Shown here: positions 1-11,859 of the stretch, piece by piece
Layout of the letters: every line of letters starts with the position of its first letter
Numbering within the stretch: the first letter of the stretch is position 1
Origin: Luidia sarsii
Taxonomy: Eukaryota > Echinodermata > Asteroidea > Paxillosida > Luidiidae
DNA length: 64,000 bases
Direction: 5' to 3'
NCBI GenBank assembly: GCA_949987565.1
Contig: OX465113.1
Location: 9,565,942 to 9,629,941 of the forward strand
Notes under the pieces: generated by a model
Database searches by the model: none
What the model was told of the DNA's origin: nothing
Seen by the model: only the letters and a program-made list of their open reading frames with translations
Translations under genes and position numbers: made by a program

Positions 1-560
1 AGTACAAATGCTGGTATATTAAAACCCTAACCTTCCCAAATCCTGCAGAATCCTATTTGCCTTTTGCAGGATTCTGCAGGATTCAGGGCACCTGAGAGTT
101 GACACATTGCAGGATTGTGCAGGATTGAGGGCATTAGGGTTTATGTCACTGTAGGAAAATGCAGGATACAGGCTACTGGTTTCAAAGTGCTGGAGAAGGA
201 TTTTGCAGGATTGAGGGCACATGACAGTTGACACACTGTAGGAATGTGCAGGATTGAGGGCATAAGGCGATTTTGTCTACAGTTGCAGGATGCTGGTAAA
301 AATTCGGAAGTCGTTGTGGCTTTTGTCAAGAGATTATCCGTTTGAAAAAGGGCCCATTGTTCTAAGCTGAATACCGGTAGAGTCTTTGTTTAGAATGTGG
401 ACTAAAACTCCATGAGCTCAGTGCAGGATTTTTCAGGATTCGGGCAATGGTCCACATTCCACAGTAGGAAGTACTGCAGGATTTTGCAGGATTCAGGTCA
501 CATGGAGCTTTGAATAAGGTAGGATTGCAGGATTTTGCAGGATTCAGGTTATATCTTACA
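1..560. repeat. Degenerate GCAGGATT minisatellite
   Basis: The words TTTTGCAGGATT and TGCAGGATTGAGGGCA recur about fifteen times at irregular spacing, so this is a diverged tandem array. Related words reappear around 38,760-39,190. Short open frames on both strands come from the repeat and are not genes. Confidence 0.75.
303..362 (+). repeat. 60-bp dispersed element, copy 1
   Basis: This segment, with GTCGTTGTGGCTTTTGTC and GAGATTATCCGTT, matches the reverse complement of about 33,285-33,345 inside FBXO4 intron 5. The match extends to the AAAAAGGGCCCATTGT end. It is probably the end of a dispersed transposon; only this end is recognisable here. Confidence 0.6.
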
Positions 561-629
561 AAAAATTGGTAGGGGGTTAGAGGACCCTCGACAAGGGTTT
601 TGCCACACTCGAAGCATAGTTAAAGCTAA

Positions 630-775
630 GTACAGTACTTTGCCTATTGCCCGCTGTAAACAAAAAATACAGGCAGCTCGGACAGGATTCGAACCCGCGA
701 CTCCTGATTCTTGCTGTCTAGTGAAGACGTCTCAACCACTGAATCAATGAACTGGTCAAGGTCATGTTTGGTGGA
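630..775 (-). mobile_element. tRNA-derived SINE, family B (minus)
   Basis: Read on the minus strand, a tRNA-like B box (GGGTTCGAATCCTGTCC) is followed by GAGCTGCCTGTATTTT and GCGGGCAATAG. The same tail follows a tRNA-like head at 50,150-50,275, so the two are copies of one SINE family. The head lacks a good cloverleaf and is not a tRNA gene. Confidence 0.6.
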
Positions 776-849
776 TTTGAATCTGTATAGTGCCGGATGC
801 CACTTTGCATCACAGATTATAACAATCAGCTAGTTAGCATGTTCAACTT

Positions 850-925
850 CAAATCCCGGTCCAGTCAAAAATTTCTTCGCCATTTTTCAAAATGCTGAAA
901 GAATTTCCAGGTCAAGGGGAAGAAT
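850..925 (+). mobile_element. SINE family A remnant
   Basis: AAATCCCGGTCCAGTC followed by TTTCTTCGCCATTTTTC is the 3' half of the tRNA-like module found complete at 13,109-13,190 and 49,733-49,830. Similar remnants lie at 2,910-2,945 (minus), 6,368-6,420 (plus) and 16,010-16,060 (plus). Confidence 0.5.
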
Positions 926-1219
926 TCAACCAGAAATAAATGGAGGAAACCCGAAGTGAGCTACACTGTAGCCTTACATAATGTGCAGAATCTAAAAATT
1001 CAACTCCACAAATTCCTTGCTGGATTACTGGGTTGCTGACTGAATAAAGCTTTGAAGAATGCAATGTGAGAAGGGCCATAGCACTCCCCTCTTTAGCTCA
1101 CTACAAATGTATAGAATGTACAAGTACAAGCAGTGTTGTTTACATAAACAGAGGTTTGGGTTGTACCAATGCGAAACCAAAATCGAGATTGCATTGTCCT
1201 TCCGAAGTCTGTTTTTCTC

Positions 1220-1545
1220 AAAACAAGCTACACGTACATGTACATGTACATGTACATTATGTACATACACATACTTTATGTGAATATCTTAGCCTAAGTA
1301 GGTTATACACTTAAATTATGCAAGTATTGCATAGAAATGCATACACACATGCACAAGTATACTCATGCATGTCTATACATGTACAGAGTGCACATTGTAC
1401 ATACAGTACATGTACATGTACGTACAATACAAATTCATGTACATGTACAATGTACACTGTACATGTATGTATGTGTACTACATGTACATGTACGTACATG
1501 TACGATACAAATTCATGTATGTACATGTGTACAGACATTATAAAT
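1220..1545. repeat. (ACATGT)n microsatellite
   Basis: Runs of the self-complementary hexamer ACATGT are interspersed with related GTAC words. Because the repeat is its own reverse complement, it opens Val-His, Cys-Thr and Met-Tyr frames on both strands, none of which is a gene. Confidence 0.9.
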
Positions 1546-1974
1546 TAATAATGTTATGATTTCTTAAGGAAATTACGACTTTGACATGCAACATTGGCAC
1601 AAAAATCTATTTATAAATATAAACAGCCATTAAATATGAAATTTTATTGAAATAAAGATTATCTATCCGATCTATCCAATCCAATTTCAGAACCATGAAC
1701 ATTAGACTTGTATTAACAAAAAATGGTCCCTTACACGGTTAAAACAAAATGTTGACAGTAAAGCAAGTTTCTGTAAAATGTTGCTGAAGTATGAAAAGCC
1801 CTGCTGAAGAAAATCAGGTTGCCAGCCAAAGTTCCACGTGTATTTTATGCAAAGCAGTAAGCAGCCATGATTGAAATATGAGCTGAGGGAAGCGAGCATC
1901 GAGTTAAATATTATGGCTGGCAATCTTGGATTAAACAAGGATGAATGTTCATGCTAAGGGCCCAAAGGTAGAAG

Positions 1975-2475
1975 TACAGTGTACATGTACAGTACCGTAT
2001 GTGCATTGGTGACCTGTACATAGTACATTGTGTTGTACAATGTACTGTAATGTATGTACATGTACATATACTGTACATGTACATGTACATATACTGTACA
2101 TGTACACCTGTACATACAGTACTGTACAAAGTTCCGGTACCTGTATGTATGTAATTTGTATACATGTACTGTACATGTGGGTGTACCGGTACGTGTACAT
2201 GTACACGTACCGGTATGCACTCATATGTACAATTTGTACACTATGGTACAGTACATGTACATGTACACGTACATGTACATTGTACATACACTGTACATAC
2301 AGCACATGTACATGTACTGTACCTGTACATACAGTACCCCGGTACTGGGGGCTTACTGAAGGTGGCTGTTCAACAATATACAGCTGTACGTGTACATGTA
2401 CTGTACATGTACAGTGTACACTGTACACATGTACATGTGTACATGTACAGTACCTGTACTGTACAGCACTACAAA
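1975..2475. repeat. (ACATGT)n microsatellite block
   Basis: A 500-bp block built of TGTACATGTAC-type words can fold into many alternative hairpins. Smaller runs occur at 2,641-2,675, 4,380-5,160, 8,820-8,975 and 9,225-9,630. Confidence 0.9.
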
Positions 2476-2984
2476 TCATGGGTGCAACTGTGCATTGCAA
2501 ATATCACTTTTCACAGTTGAGAAGAAAACTGATACATGTGTCCCAGCGATGTACTGAAATTGAAGCCATGCATAGTCTCCGTGCATGGTGACAGATTGGC
2601 ATCATTATCATTCTGCTTGCTATTACAATGCACATTGTAGGCATGTACATGTACATGTACATGTACATACATGTATGGGTCATTCCATAAATCATGCAGG
2701 AGTCCAACTTGAGACATTTTGGTGTCCCGACTTACATACGAAACCATTCAGCTTTCCTGCACGTAATATTATAACATTAACAACGTAACAAACCACTTTG
2801 TAGATCGAACAGTGAGTACATGTAGTTTAGGCCATGCATAAACAGTATAATTGTTTAATGTATACATTTCTATGCCCTTTCAAATTTTCAATATTCAAAA
2901 GCTCTTACAACCTGAGCTATCCAGCCCTTCGATGGTGCTATTTTTCTGAAATATAAGCTGCAAGTAGCCACTGGCCTTTCCTTT

Positions 2985-3450
2985 CAACTCTTCCCCTCCC
3001 CCTCCCCCTCCCCCTCCTCCTCCCCCTCCCCCTCCCCCTCCCCCTCCCTCTCCCCCTCTCTCCCCCCTTCTGGCTATAGGACTCTACCTCTCTACCTCAC
3101 TCCCTCTCATTTTCCCTCTCTCCATCTCCCCTCTCCCTCACCCCTTCTCCCTTCCCCCTTTCCCTCTCCCTCTCCCCCTCCCTCTACTGGCTTTAGGACT
3201 CTACCTCTCTACCTCTCTCCCTCTCATTTTCCCTAGCTCTCCATCTCCCCTCTCCCTCATCCTTCAAGTTCACCCCTCCCCCTCTCCCCCACCCCTCCCC
3301 CTTTCCCTCTCCCTCTCCCCTCTACTGGCTCTAGGACTACCTCTCTCCCTCTCACTTTCCCTCTCTCCATCTCCCCTCTCCCTCATCCCTCACCCCTCAC
3401 TTTCCCTCTCCCTCTCCATACCTCTCCCTCTCTCCCTTTCTAGTCCCAGT
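2985..3450. repeat. Polypyrimidine tract with tandem about 115-bp units
   Basis: The plus strand is almost pure C/T for about 450 bases. It starts as (CCCTCC)n and continues as about three copies of a unit with TACTGGCTTTAGGACTCTACC and TCTCCATCTCCCCTCTCCCT. Such purine/pyrimidine asymmetry can form triplex DNA. No coding content was seen. Confidence 0.85.
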
Positions 3451-3504
3451 AGCTGGGGGAAGCCACCCATAGCTAAGAAGGCTGGACCATTGACACTCAG
3501 GATG

Positions 3505-3541
3505 GGTATACCAAGGAGGAATAATACCTCCTTGGGTATAC
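3505..3541. repeat. Palindromic mini-insert with 7-bp flanking repeats (variant)
   Basis: A 23-bp near-palindrome (arms CAAGGAGG and CCTCCTTG, 3,512-3,534) is flanked on both sides by GGTATAC. Its sequence and flank length match the 30-bp inserts at 10,572 and 17,671. Confidence 0.55.
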
Positions 3542-4004
3542 TGTAGAGGTTTTTAATGCTTCAAGGCCAAGAGACACTGCTGCTCATTGCCCCCACATCC
3601 CACTGACCCTTACACAGACCTGTCTCCCCTGCCAGCAACTCTGCCATGCCATTAAATGCACCAATGAAAAAGCTTGCCACCTCTACCCCCCCCCCCCAAA
3701 AAAAAAAAATCAATGAACTGGCAGTAGAGAAGGACAGCATTAATTAGAGGACGGTATTAACGATCTTGAAGACTTTTAAAAACTGACAGGTGGGAAGGAA
3801 AAAAAAGATTGGCCGGGGCATTTTCCGGCAGGAAGATTGAAAGTAAGACTGCAAATGAACAGATAGAATACACAGTAGGACTTTGACAAGTTATCAATAC
3901 TCTCTATTGATCTCGGGGCAACGGGTTTAGCACCCAACTGACACCTTGGGCGAAATTAAAAAGAAGCTGTCAAAGTGTCAAGACCCCAAGAAGTGAGGTG
4001 GGCC

Positions 4005-4520
4005 CATGTAGTTTAATATGCAGGGGGAAAGCCTGCCGTTTACCATGTGTGCATTTGAATGTGCAGAGAATGGTACATTTTACTGCATGTATTGTAAATG
4101 TACATACTGTACAGTACTGTACATGCACTTTGCATGTGAATGGTTCATGGAATGTTAAATGTACACAGTTTAATATGCAGGGGAAAAGCCTGCCGTCAGC
4201 ATATGTGGGTATTTGAATGTGCAGAGGACGGTACATTTTACTGCATGCACACACTGTGCATGCATGCGAATGGTTCATGGAATGTAAAATTTACACAGTT
4301 TCTAATATGCAGGGGAAAAGCCTGCTGTGAGCATGTGGTCATTTGAATGTGCAGATAATGGTACACTTTACTGCACGCACACATTGTTCATGTATACATG
4401 TATTGTACTGTACTGTACATGCAATTTGCATGCAAACGGTTTGATGGAATGTAAAATTTACACACAGTTTTTGAATATGCAGGGGAAAAACCTGCCATGA
4501 GCATGCATGTGCTGGTGTGC
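4005..4520 (+). repeat. Four tandem units of 130-170 bp
   Basis: Units start with TAATATGCAGGGGAAA at 4,014, 4,171 and 4,303, and a diverged one at 4,473. Each continues through AATGTGCAGA, GGTACATTTTACTGCA and GGTTCATGGAATGTAAA. Unit length varies because ACATGT runs inside the units expand and contract. Confidence 0.8.
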
Positions 4521-4559
4521 ATCTGAATGTGAAGATAATGGCTTCGTGTCGGAGTTCAA

Positions 4560-5165
4560 TGTGTGCATTATGTACTGGTACATTTTACTGCAGGCACACA
4601 TGTACATGTACAGGTATGGGTGCTCATGTACTGTAGTATAGAAATTTATAATTTGTAAAAATTCGAATGCACGTGTACATGTACATGTGCATGTACATGT
4701 AGATAATGGAACGCAAAATTGAATACTGAACATGTACGTATGAATAATGTTACATGTACAGTACATTGTACAGAACGGAATGTACAGTATTTGCAAGCTC
4801 ATGTACTGTACATGTACATGTACATGTACATGTACATCACTACATGTACATGTACATTGTACATGTTCAGTGTGTGTAATTTCACTACTACTAGTACATG
4901 TATACCTGTACAGTACATGTACAGGTAAATTTACAAGTACATGTGCATGTACATGTGCATGTAAATGTACACCTGTACAGTGTACACGTACATTACACTG
5001 CAATGTAATACAAAGTACATGTACTGTACACTACAGTGTACATGAATACATGTAGTGTACATGTTGGTACATAATGTACATGTACACGTACATGTACGTG
5101 TACATGTACATGTACACGTACATGTACCATGTACGTGTACATGTGTGTGTACATGTAGGCCCACT
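4560..5165. repeat. (ACATGT)n microsatellite block
   Basis: Dense ACATGT hexamer runs separated by short unique words. No gene was seen; all frames are repeat translations. Confidence 0.88.
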
Positions 5166-5303
5166 AGTATGTACATGTCACATTGTAAATTTTATGGTCA
5201 ATTATGCATGCTTATGCACACTGTGCACAGTATGGAGTGTGCGTAAGTGGCCACACATAGCAAAATTTTATCCATCGCCAAGAGAGGGCGCTATTCAAAA
5301 AGT

Positions 5304-6283
5304 CTAGGGGTGCAGCACACAAAATCCATCCAAGATGGCTCCGCCGAGCTGATTATCATAAAGTGTGTACCCACAACTTTTTTTTAATAAGGGGTCTTTG
5401 GAGGCTAATTAACTGATACATTGTAGAACAAGTGAAGCTTAAGACAACCTGGGGGTTCGCTCTTCAATTTGGTATGAAATTTGGACCATATCTGGCTTTA
5501 AATGTGGCCCTATTTGGCTGCGGAAGTGGAGGGGTCCATCTCAAAATCCTTGCAGAAATTCGGCTTGGACGACTAGACATTTTGGGGGTGTTTTTTTCTG
5601 GGGGTAATTAGCAAAAAATCTAATCGGCTAAGGGCACTAAAATTGAAAAGAATCTGAGAGATGAAGGTCCAAACTACAATTTTAAGTATAGCTACAAGAA
5701 CTGAGAGACTTTTGGGCATGGGATAATTGGCTTTGAAAGTGAGTGTTTTTGTACAGTGTTCAATGGGAGCTCTATTTAGTGTTCTGCACCCTATAGGGTG
5801 CAGCACACAAAATCCATCCAAGATGGCTCCGCCGAGCTGATTATCATAAAGTGTGTACCCACAACTTTTTTTTAATAAGGGGTCTTTGGAGGCTAATTAA
5901 CTGATACATTGTAGAACAAGTGAAGCTTAAGACAACCTGGGGGTTCGCTCTTCAATTTGGTATGAAATTTGGACCATATCTGGCTTTAAATGTGGCCCTA
6001 TTTGGCTGCGGAAGTGGAGGGGTCCATCTCAAAATCCTTGCAGAAATTCGGCTTGGACGACTAGACATTTTGGGGGTGTTTTTTTCTGGGGGTAATTAGC
6101 AAAAAATCTAATTGGCTAAGGGCACTAAAATTGAAAAGAATCTGAGAGATGAAGGTCCAAACTACAATTTTAAGTATAGCTACAAGAACTGAGAGACTTT
6201 TGGGCATGGGATAATTGGCTTTGAAAGTGAGTGTTTTTGTACAGTGTTCAATGGGAGCTCTATTTAGTGTTCTGCACCCCTAG
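5304..6283. mobile_element. Tandem pair of a 488-bp MITE
   Basis: Two nearly identical copies lie head to tail with a 488-bp offset (TGCAGCACAC at 5,311 and 5,799). The pair starts with CTAGGGGTGCAG and ends with CTGCACCCCTAG. The junction reads CTGCACCC-TATA-GGGTGCAG. Short terminal inverted repeats next to TA suggest a non-autonomous TA-target DNA transposon, but the superfamily is not identified. No transposase frame is present. Confidence 0.75.
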
Positions 6284-6980
6284 GTTCACAAACCATTGAA
6301 CCATTGTTGAGACAGTAAGACTACCAAGTACCGGTAAGAGCTCAGGTACACTGTATGTATACACAACAGCAAATGATTCAAGTCCCCATCCAGTCAAAGT
6401 TTTCTTTGCCGACTTTTTCCAAAAAAAAAAATTAGAATGAAAATTTCTGAAGGCTTTCAACACAAGCAGAGTTATCTCTCACATAACATCATGTGTACTT
6501 ACGGTTTATGTACGTACACTATATGTATTTTTCTAAAACATACAGTCAAACTCCAAAATATTAGACAACGACATACATTGAATTTTGGAAAGATAAAAAT
6601 CAATTGAATGCATGGCCTACCGCCCACAAGCAACCTTTCCGACTTGCTCCCTGAATATTCTGTAGATCTGCAGTTGACTGTTGGCTAGTTTCCGTATCTT
6701 CTACATGATGTCTTGCCAGATACAAACTTTCCTGCCGTGTGTTTTGCCTATCAAACAGAAACTAATACTTTCTGGTAACTTGCTCTCGCACACGATCTAA
6801 AACAAAACTAGAAATGATGACTAATTCCTGAAACTACCTCCACTTGTCTCAGTTCCATTTGTAGGCCCCTATGTCTAATTGTTTATAATACGTACAGTAT
6901 GTATAATGTACATGTAGGCCTACATTTAGATATTGGTAGCTATATATACCACCGGTACATTTGTGTAGTTTAAAATGAAA

Positions 6981-7325
6981 GGCCCAATACAACATTGGGA
7001 AGATCGGAAAAAATCTATGTCCACAGATTTCCTTTTAATTTATTTACATAGTTTGTAGATTGTCATGATAGAATCCTTGTGTTGAAATCTTGCGGACTGG
7101 GATGCTGTATTTCTGGAGAAATCTTCACTCAAACATCGACAAATAGTTTATTACCCGCGAGTAATTACACTACCTGAAAATCTGTGAAAACCGTGACTTT
7201 TTTTGTTTTACTTTTTCTATTTTCTCATTTGAGCTAAAACCTTCGCAGGATTTCTTTTTTGGTATGTTTAAAAGTTTGACACACAGACTGTGGCAATCTT
7301 GTGACCTTTACCTATATGCTGGGGG
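6981..7325 (+). mobile_element. Fold-back MITE family B, copy 1
   Basis: It begins GGCCCAATACAACATTGG and contains GTCCACAGATTTCC, GGTCATGATAGAAT-like and AAACATCGACAAATAGTTTATT words. It ends near CTTGTGACCTTTACC. The same order recurs at 8,021-8,378, 14,721-15,050 (inverted) and 39,922-40,110 (truncated). The inner part holds an inverted repeat of AATAGTTTATTAC-type sequence. Confidence 0.7.
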
Positions 7326-7604
7326 TACACAATTTTGTGAAGCCTTGGGGCAAAGACTGGCTGCCATACTTTGTCAAACCATACCTTTCCTTCCTCCATG
7401 GTCAAACGTATCCATGAAATAACACAGCTGCCAAAGTTTCTGCTAAATTCGCGGAAATGAAATGAAATGCCAACCTTTTTTCAGATATAGAGGGCGGTAT
7501 TTGTTCAACAAATTCAACAAGTTTCCTCTTTTCTAAAAAAAGGGCAGATTTTAGTAATTTTTAGTAATTTACATGTACATGTAATTTAAAGTAATTTCTG
7601 AAAT

Positions 7605-7660
7605 TTGAAAAGGTCCAGAAATTGGGCACTGTGCAAATGTTGTTCCTTCCCTTTAAGTTT
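7605..7660 (+). other. Unassigned stretch around 7.3-8.0 kb
   Basis: Between the two MITE B copies (about 7,325-8,020) only AT-rich sequence and a short TACATGTACA run are visible. I see no exon or RNA gene here. Confidence 0.4.
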
Positions 7661-8020
7661 CGAGGTGTTAGAAACAGCAATAGAGAACTGCATTTATTGG
7701 ACTCCAAAGTACAGATACAAGTGGGTGCACTCCAAGTGTGGTTTCATGTGGAGTACACTCACTGCAGGTGTACATGTACACTTGTACATTACTTTGTAAG
7801 GATGAGCACTTAACCAGTATGCTGGATGTGTTAGCTTAGGCAGTTAGGTAGTCACAATGGGTCTTCTTATCACTTTGAAGTAGGATTTCAGAGTTCAGAA
7901 TCAGACCCCCAAAACTCAGAAAAAATTGCACCATCATTTGGCTGACGACTGTTTGAGAGCCGGGGGAAAAAGTTTCAACCGGAATTAATCGATCATCTGA
8001 TTATTTGCTTTTATTCATTG

Positions 8021-8378
8021 AACATTGAGAAGATCAGAAAAATCAATGTCCACAGATTCCTTCTAATCTACACAGTTTGTGGATGGTCATGATAGAATCT
8101 CTCATGTTAAAATCTTACGGTCTGGGATGCAGTACTTCCCTATAAATCTTCACTCAAACATCAACAAATAGTTTATTACTCGCAAGTAATAAACTATTTC
8201 TTACACTACAGAATGGTGCAAAAATCGTGACTTTTTTTTTTTTACTTTTTCTACTTTCTCAGATTGATCACCATTTGAGCTAAAACCTTCACAGAATTGC
8301 TTTTTTGGGATGTTTAATGGTCTAACTCACAAACTGTGGCAATCTTTTGACCTTTACCAATGTTGTATAGGGCCTTTA
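8021..8378 (+). mobile_element. Fold-back MITE family B, copy 2
   Basis: Same internal order as the copy at 6,981. It ends with CCAATGTTGTATAGGGCC, the inverted form of the family's left end GGCCCAATACAACATTGG. Flanking TTTAAA may be part of the target. Confidence 0.7.
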
Positions 8379-8471
8379 AATGACTTATTTGCTTACAGAT
8401 TAGAAATAATATTTTTATGTTTGAAAATGATCCTGCTCCTGCAATTGGCAGTCCTTCCGCTGTTGATGTGG

Positions 8472-8572
8472 TAAATAAATAAATAAATATTAAAATAAAT
8501 AAATAAATATCTAAAATAAATAATAAATAGATAAATATCAAAATAAATAAATAAATATCGAAATAAATCGAG
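8472..8572. repeat. (AAATAAAT)n microsatellite
   Basis: AAATAAATAAATATC-type units of 4-30 bp are repeated. On the minus strand they read as a Tyr/Ile/Leu/Phe-rich frame that is not a gene. Confidence 0.8.
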
Positions 8573-8819
8573 AAGAAACTTAGCACAACCTCGATTCTGA
8601 AAAGACCTTTTACAATTACAAGGGGAAAAAGAATCCATTTGTTTTTATTTATTTTTTTGCAATAATTTTGCATTTTGACCATCTGAACAGAACCAGTAAG
8701 CAGATTGCAGTAATTTTACGTTCCTTTCAAAAAGTGGACAAGAGGAAGTGACATAGTATGGTGTATCAATATCCACAAAAAATAAACATACAACTGTACA
8801 TATTTTTACAAGCACACTC

Positions 8820-9640
8820 TTATACATGTACATTTATACAGTGCATACCACAGCCCAAGTACTGTGAGTGTGAGCCTTCCACAAGAACAGACTACATGTA
8901 AATACAGTACACACAGCTGCATGTCACATCAGGGCACAGCACCAAATCAACAGTACATGTACATGTACATGTACCTATTCAAACTCTGTGGACCACATGG
9001 TGCAGGGAACAGTAAGCGGCACTGTTTATTTGGTCTGGGTGGAGCTGTCCTACCAAGTGTTTACATACCAGACCGCCAAGAACTGAAGGACAAGTCTTAG
9101 AAAATGGCTGCACTGTATTGCCACTGTTGTTACTAAGATTTTGTATCCTATCTTAAAAATTATATTACCAAGTATAGTGCTCTACATGTACTTTGATAAC
9201 ACAATTTAACATTTGCATGTTCGTGTATTACATGTACATGTATACATGTATGCACATTGCACAATACAACTTACAAGTACCTGTTACACACATGTACATG
9301 TATGTTTTAATTTGTATATAATGTATATTTACCTGTGTAGCGTGTACGTGTACATGTAGGCCTACATGTACACGTGTACGTTTACAGGTAACATGTTCAT
9401 TATACATGTAAAATTAGCCACCTATGCAGCCTACTCTGACAAACACGTATCATACATACACGTATATGTACATGTTCAGTACATGTACACACCTAAATGT
9501 ACACACATACATGTACCTTAAAACTGTACCTCCACGCATACATGTACATGTCATAGGTAGTACACATCGTCATGTACATGTACATGGTCCCTATAGAGTA
9601 CACACGTGTAATGTACATGTACTGTACACACACATGTACA
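8820..9640. repeat. Region rich in short ACATGT runs
   Basis: Many short TACATGTACATG runs are separated by 20-60 bp of AT-rich sequence. No coding or RNA gene was recognised in this or the following stretch to 10,560. Confidence 0.7.
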
Positions 9641-10564
9641 CAGTATTGTCGCATGATTGTTGTGACATTCCACAGGTAGCTTGCTGCTCGGTTTTTGGTT
9701 TTTACGCCTCGTTGCGTTATGGAAGCTTCCATTGTGTAAAGTTCCTTTGTACCCTGTAAGTCCACTCCTGTGCAGTGTCCAGGCTTGTGCAAGCAGAAAA
9801 TCAGAAAAAAAACAGCAACACACAATCCTGCACATGTAAACATAATGGTGTCGAACATTTACTAATCTGAAAACTGGGGAAATCGCCTATAAAATTGTAA
9901 AATGCAAATCTTAAAAACATGTAGCAGAGAAAAAGTTCTGATAGGAACTCTAACTTTGAAAAATTCTCACAGTGAAATTACTGTAAAATCCCTTCAACTG
10001 CATGTGATAATTTTCCCTCAATGCAAATTCCTTCACATTCCGATACGTCTTTGATGGTTTATCCCATTGTCTTCGAATGTTGTGAACCCCAGGGGACGGG
10101 CTTCGGCCGTCACAACCAAGACTCGTGATGCGTCCATCACTCCACAGGGATTTTTCCCTAGCGATTTTAGTTTAGACTGGAGCACGGTAACCGTTGGAGT
10201 GACACAGTTGGGAGATGGAGCGCACGAATGTCCACGAACTTCATAGCAACCGAGCCAAAACAATTATTGATTATGATGACTGCCCCCCCCCCACCAAAAC
10301 AAAAATAAAAATAAAAAACCTTGGTTCTTGGTGGTAAACTTATCTTCACTGACTCCAGCACAAACAAAAACAAAACAGCTCTGACAGTTGCAATTCAAGG
10401 TTAAATGAAAAATAAGGTCATGAAGTACTTTACTGGTACACACACTCGATTTCACCAAACCCATCCGTACATGTACATCAAATCCCAAGACAATGAGCGA
10501 TGCACAGAAACCATCCTAAGTTGAGTTACGGTGCATCGCATGTAAGGCTTTGTGAAATCAAGGA

Positions 10565-10608
10565 CTACTACCATGGAGGAATAAGTAGAGATTCCTCCAT
10601 GCTACTAC
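10565..10608. repeat. 30-bp palindromic insert with 7-bp direct repeats
   Basis: Arms CATGGAGGAAT (10,572-10,582) and ATTCCTCCATG (10,591-10,601) enclose a short loop, 30 bp in total. It is flanked by CTACTAC at 10,565-10,571 and again at 10,602-10,608. The same palindrome is at 17,671. Confidence 0.7.
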
Positions 10609-10915
10609 TATGTCCTGTCTGACTCCCTTGCAAGGATGTGTGTAGTTTTTGTGCAGGTTTTGTGTGTGCAGCAAACACTTTGCATGACCTTGCCTTGTCT
10701 TGACACAGCCAGGCTCGCTGGCTGTTTTAATGGCCCAGATAAAAAAAAACTGACCTTTACACCATCTCCAGTTTGCAAAGTAGGAGTCACTTTTCACAGC
10801 CCCCCCCCCCCACACCATTCCCCTCAATGGCCAAGTGCCTGGCCTGTCAGTTGTCAACCCAGAGACACAACAAACAGTGTAGAATTTGTTCCTCTATTAG
10901 TACTACTAGGGGTTG

Positions 10916-11245
10916 CAAAGCACTAAATCAAGCTCCCATTGAACACTGTACAAAAACCACTCACTTTCATTCAAAGCCAATTATTCCACACCGTTCTCAT
11001 ACTAGCAACCGTATACTGAATATTGTAGTTTGGACATTCATCTCTCAGATTCTTTTTAATTAGTAGATTTGTTGCATGATGTAACACCGACCAAATGTGT
11101 AGCCATCCAAGCCGAATTTCTGAAAGGATTTTGGGATGGACCCCTCCACTTCTACAGCCACATACATGTAGGGCCACATTTAAAGCCAGATATATGTTCC
11201 GAATTACACACAAAATTGCAGAGGGAATCCCAGGGTTGTCTTAAA
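10916..11245 (-). mobile_element. Diverged inverted copy of the 488-bp MITE
   Basis: On the minus strand it keeps the order of the 5,304-6,283 element: GTTGTCTTAA, a GGCCACATTTAAAGCCAGAT segment, GGGGTCCATCCCAAAATCC, AATTCGGCTTGGATG, AGAATCTGAGAGATGAA and GTTCAATGGGAGCT. The termini are lost. Confidence 0.65.
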
Positions 11246-11329
11246 TAAAGTTTGACTTATTCTGCAAAATATCAGAAATCCATTTTATTGACATTTTTCT
11301 TTGTACATTTCCAACGTTTACACTATACA

Positions 11330-11590
11330 CACACAAAAAAACAGGATTATTCTTATCGCGATTTGAATCGTGATTGAAACTCCACTTTTGTTTGCATGTG
11401 TGGACACAATGAACGGCCTATTATTTTTTATTAGTGGGATTTGAATCACGATTCGGACTATGGATTCTTTTTCAAAATGCAGTGTAGCCTCCAAAAACAA
11501 AGCCAAAGGCCTCCTGTTTCCATGTCTCGACTTTAAAATGGATGAAAGAATTAGAGATTTGGAAAAGGACCCTAGATTTGCTTTCACTAA
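11330..11590. mobile_element. Diverged relative of the 40.2-kb TIR element
   Basis: Words such as CGCGATTTGAATCGTGATTG, AACTCCACTTTTGTTTGCA and TGTGGACACAATGAACGG match the reverse complement of 40,540-40,640. The following CAAAGCCAAAGGCCTCCTGTT also resembles 37,540-37,575. This is probably a nested remnant. Confidence 0.45.
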
Positions 11591-11606
11591 GTTTCAGGCT
11601 GCCAAA

Positions 11607-11841
11607 TAGACCGATTGCGTGACCAATGTTTACATGCCATCAAGTGACTTATAATGGGTATTTTAACATCTCATTTGGTGCAAAACGGGAGTGGAAACGA
11701 GCAGAGAAGACCATCATATTGTCCACATTCTTCTTTGTTACATTTCCATCGCTGCTCTGTGCCAAACGAGATGCAAAAACACCCACTATAACTAAGTCAC
11801 GTGATGGCATGTAAACAGTGGTCGCGCAATCGGTCTACAGG
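11607..11841. mobile_element. Fold-back MITE, about 235 bp
   Basis: The left arm starts TAGACCGATTGCGTG and runs through GTTTACATGCCATCAAGTGA. The right arm ends TCACGTGATGGCATGTAAAC and GCGCAATCGGTCTA. The inverted similarity continues inward (TCATTTGGTGCAAAACGGGA against its complement), so almost the whole element can fold into one stem. It ends about 20 bp from the splice donor of the exon at 11,860. Confidence 0.75.
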
Positions 11842-11859
11842 CGCACGGCTTAGGCTTAC

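Noticed and set aside
1949..2591. Cys/Thr/Val/His/Tyr-rich frames of about 180 codons on both strands
   Set aside because: They come from the (ACATGT)n repeat, which is its own reverse complement.
10033..10263. Minus-strand frame with MDASRVLVVTAEARPLGF
   Set aside because: Moderate GC but no domain, donor or acceptor of note; left as unassigned sequence.
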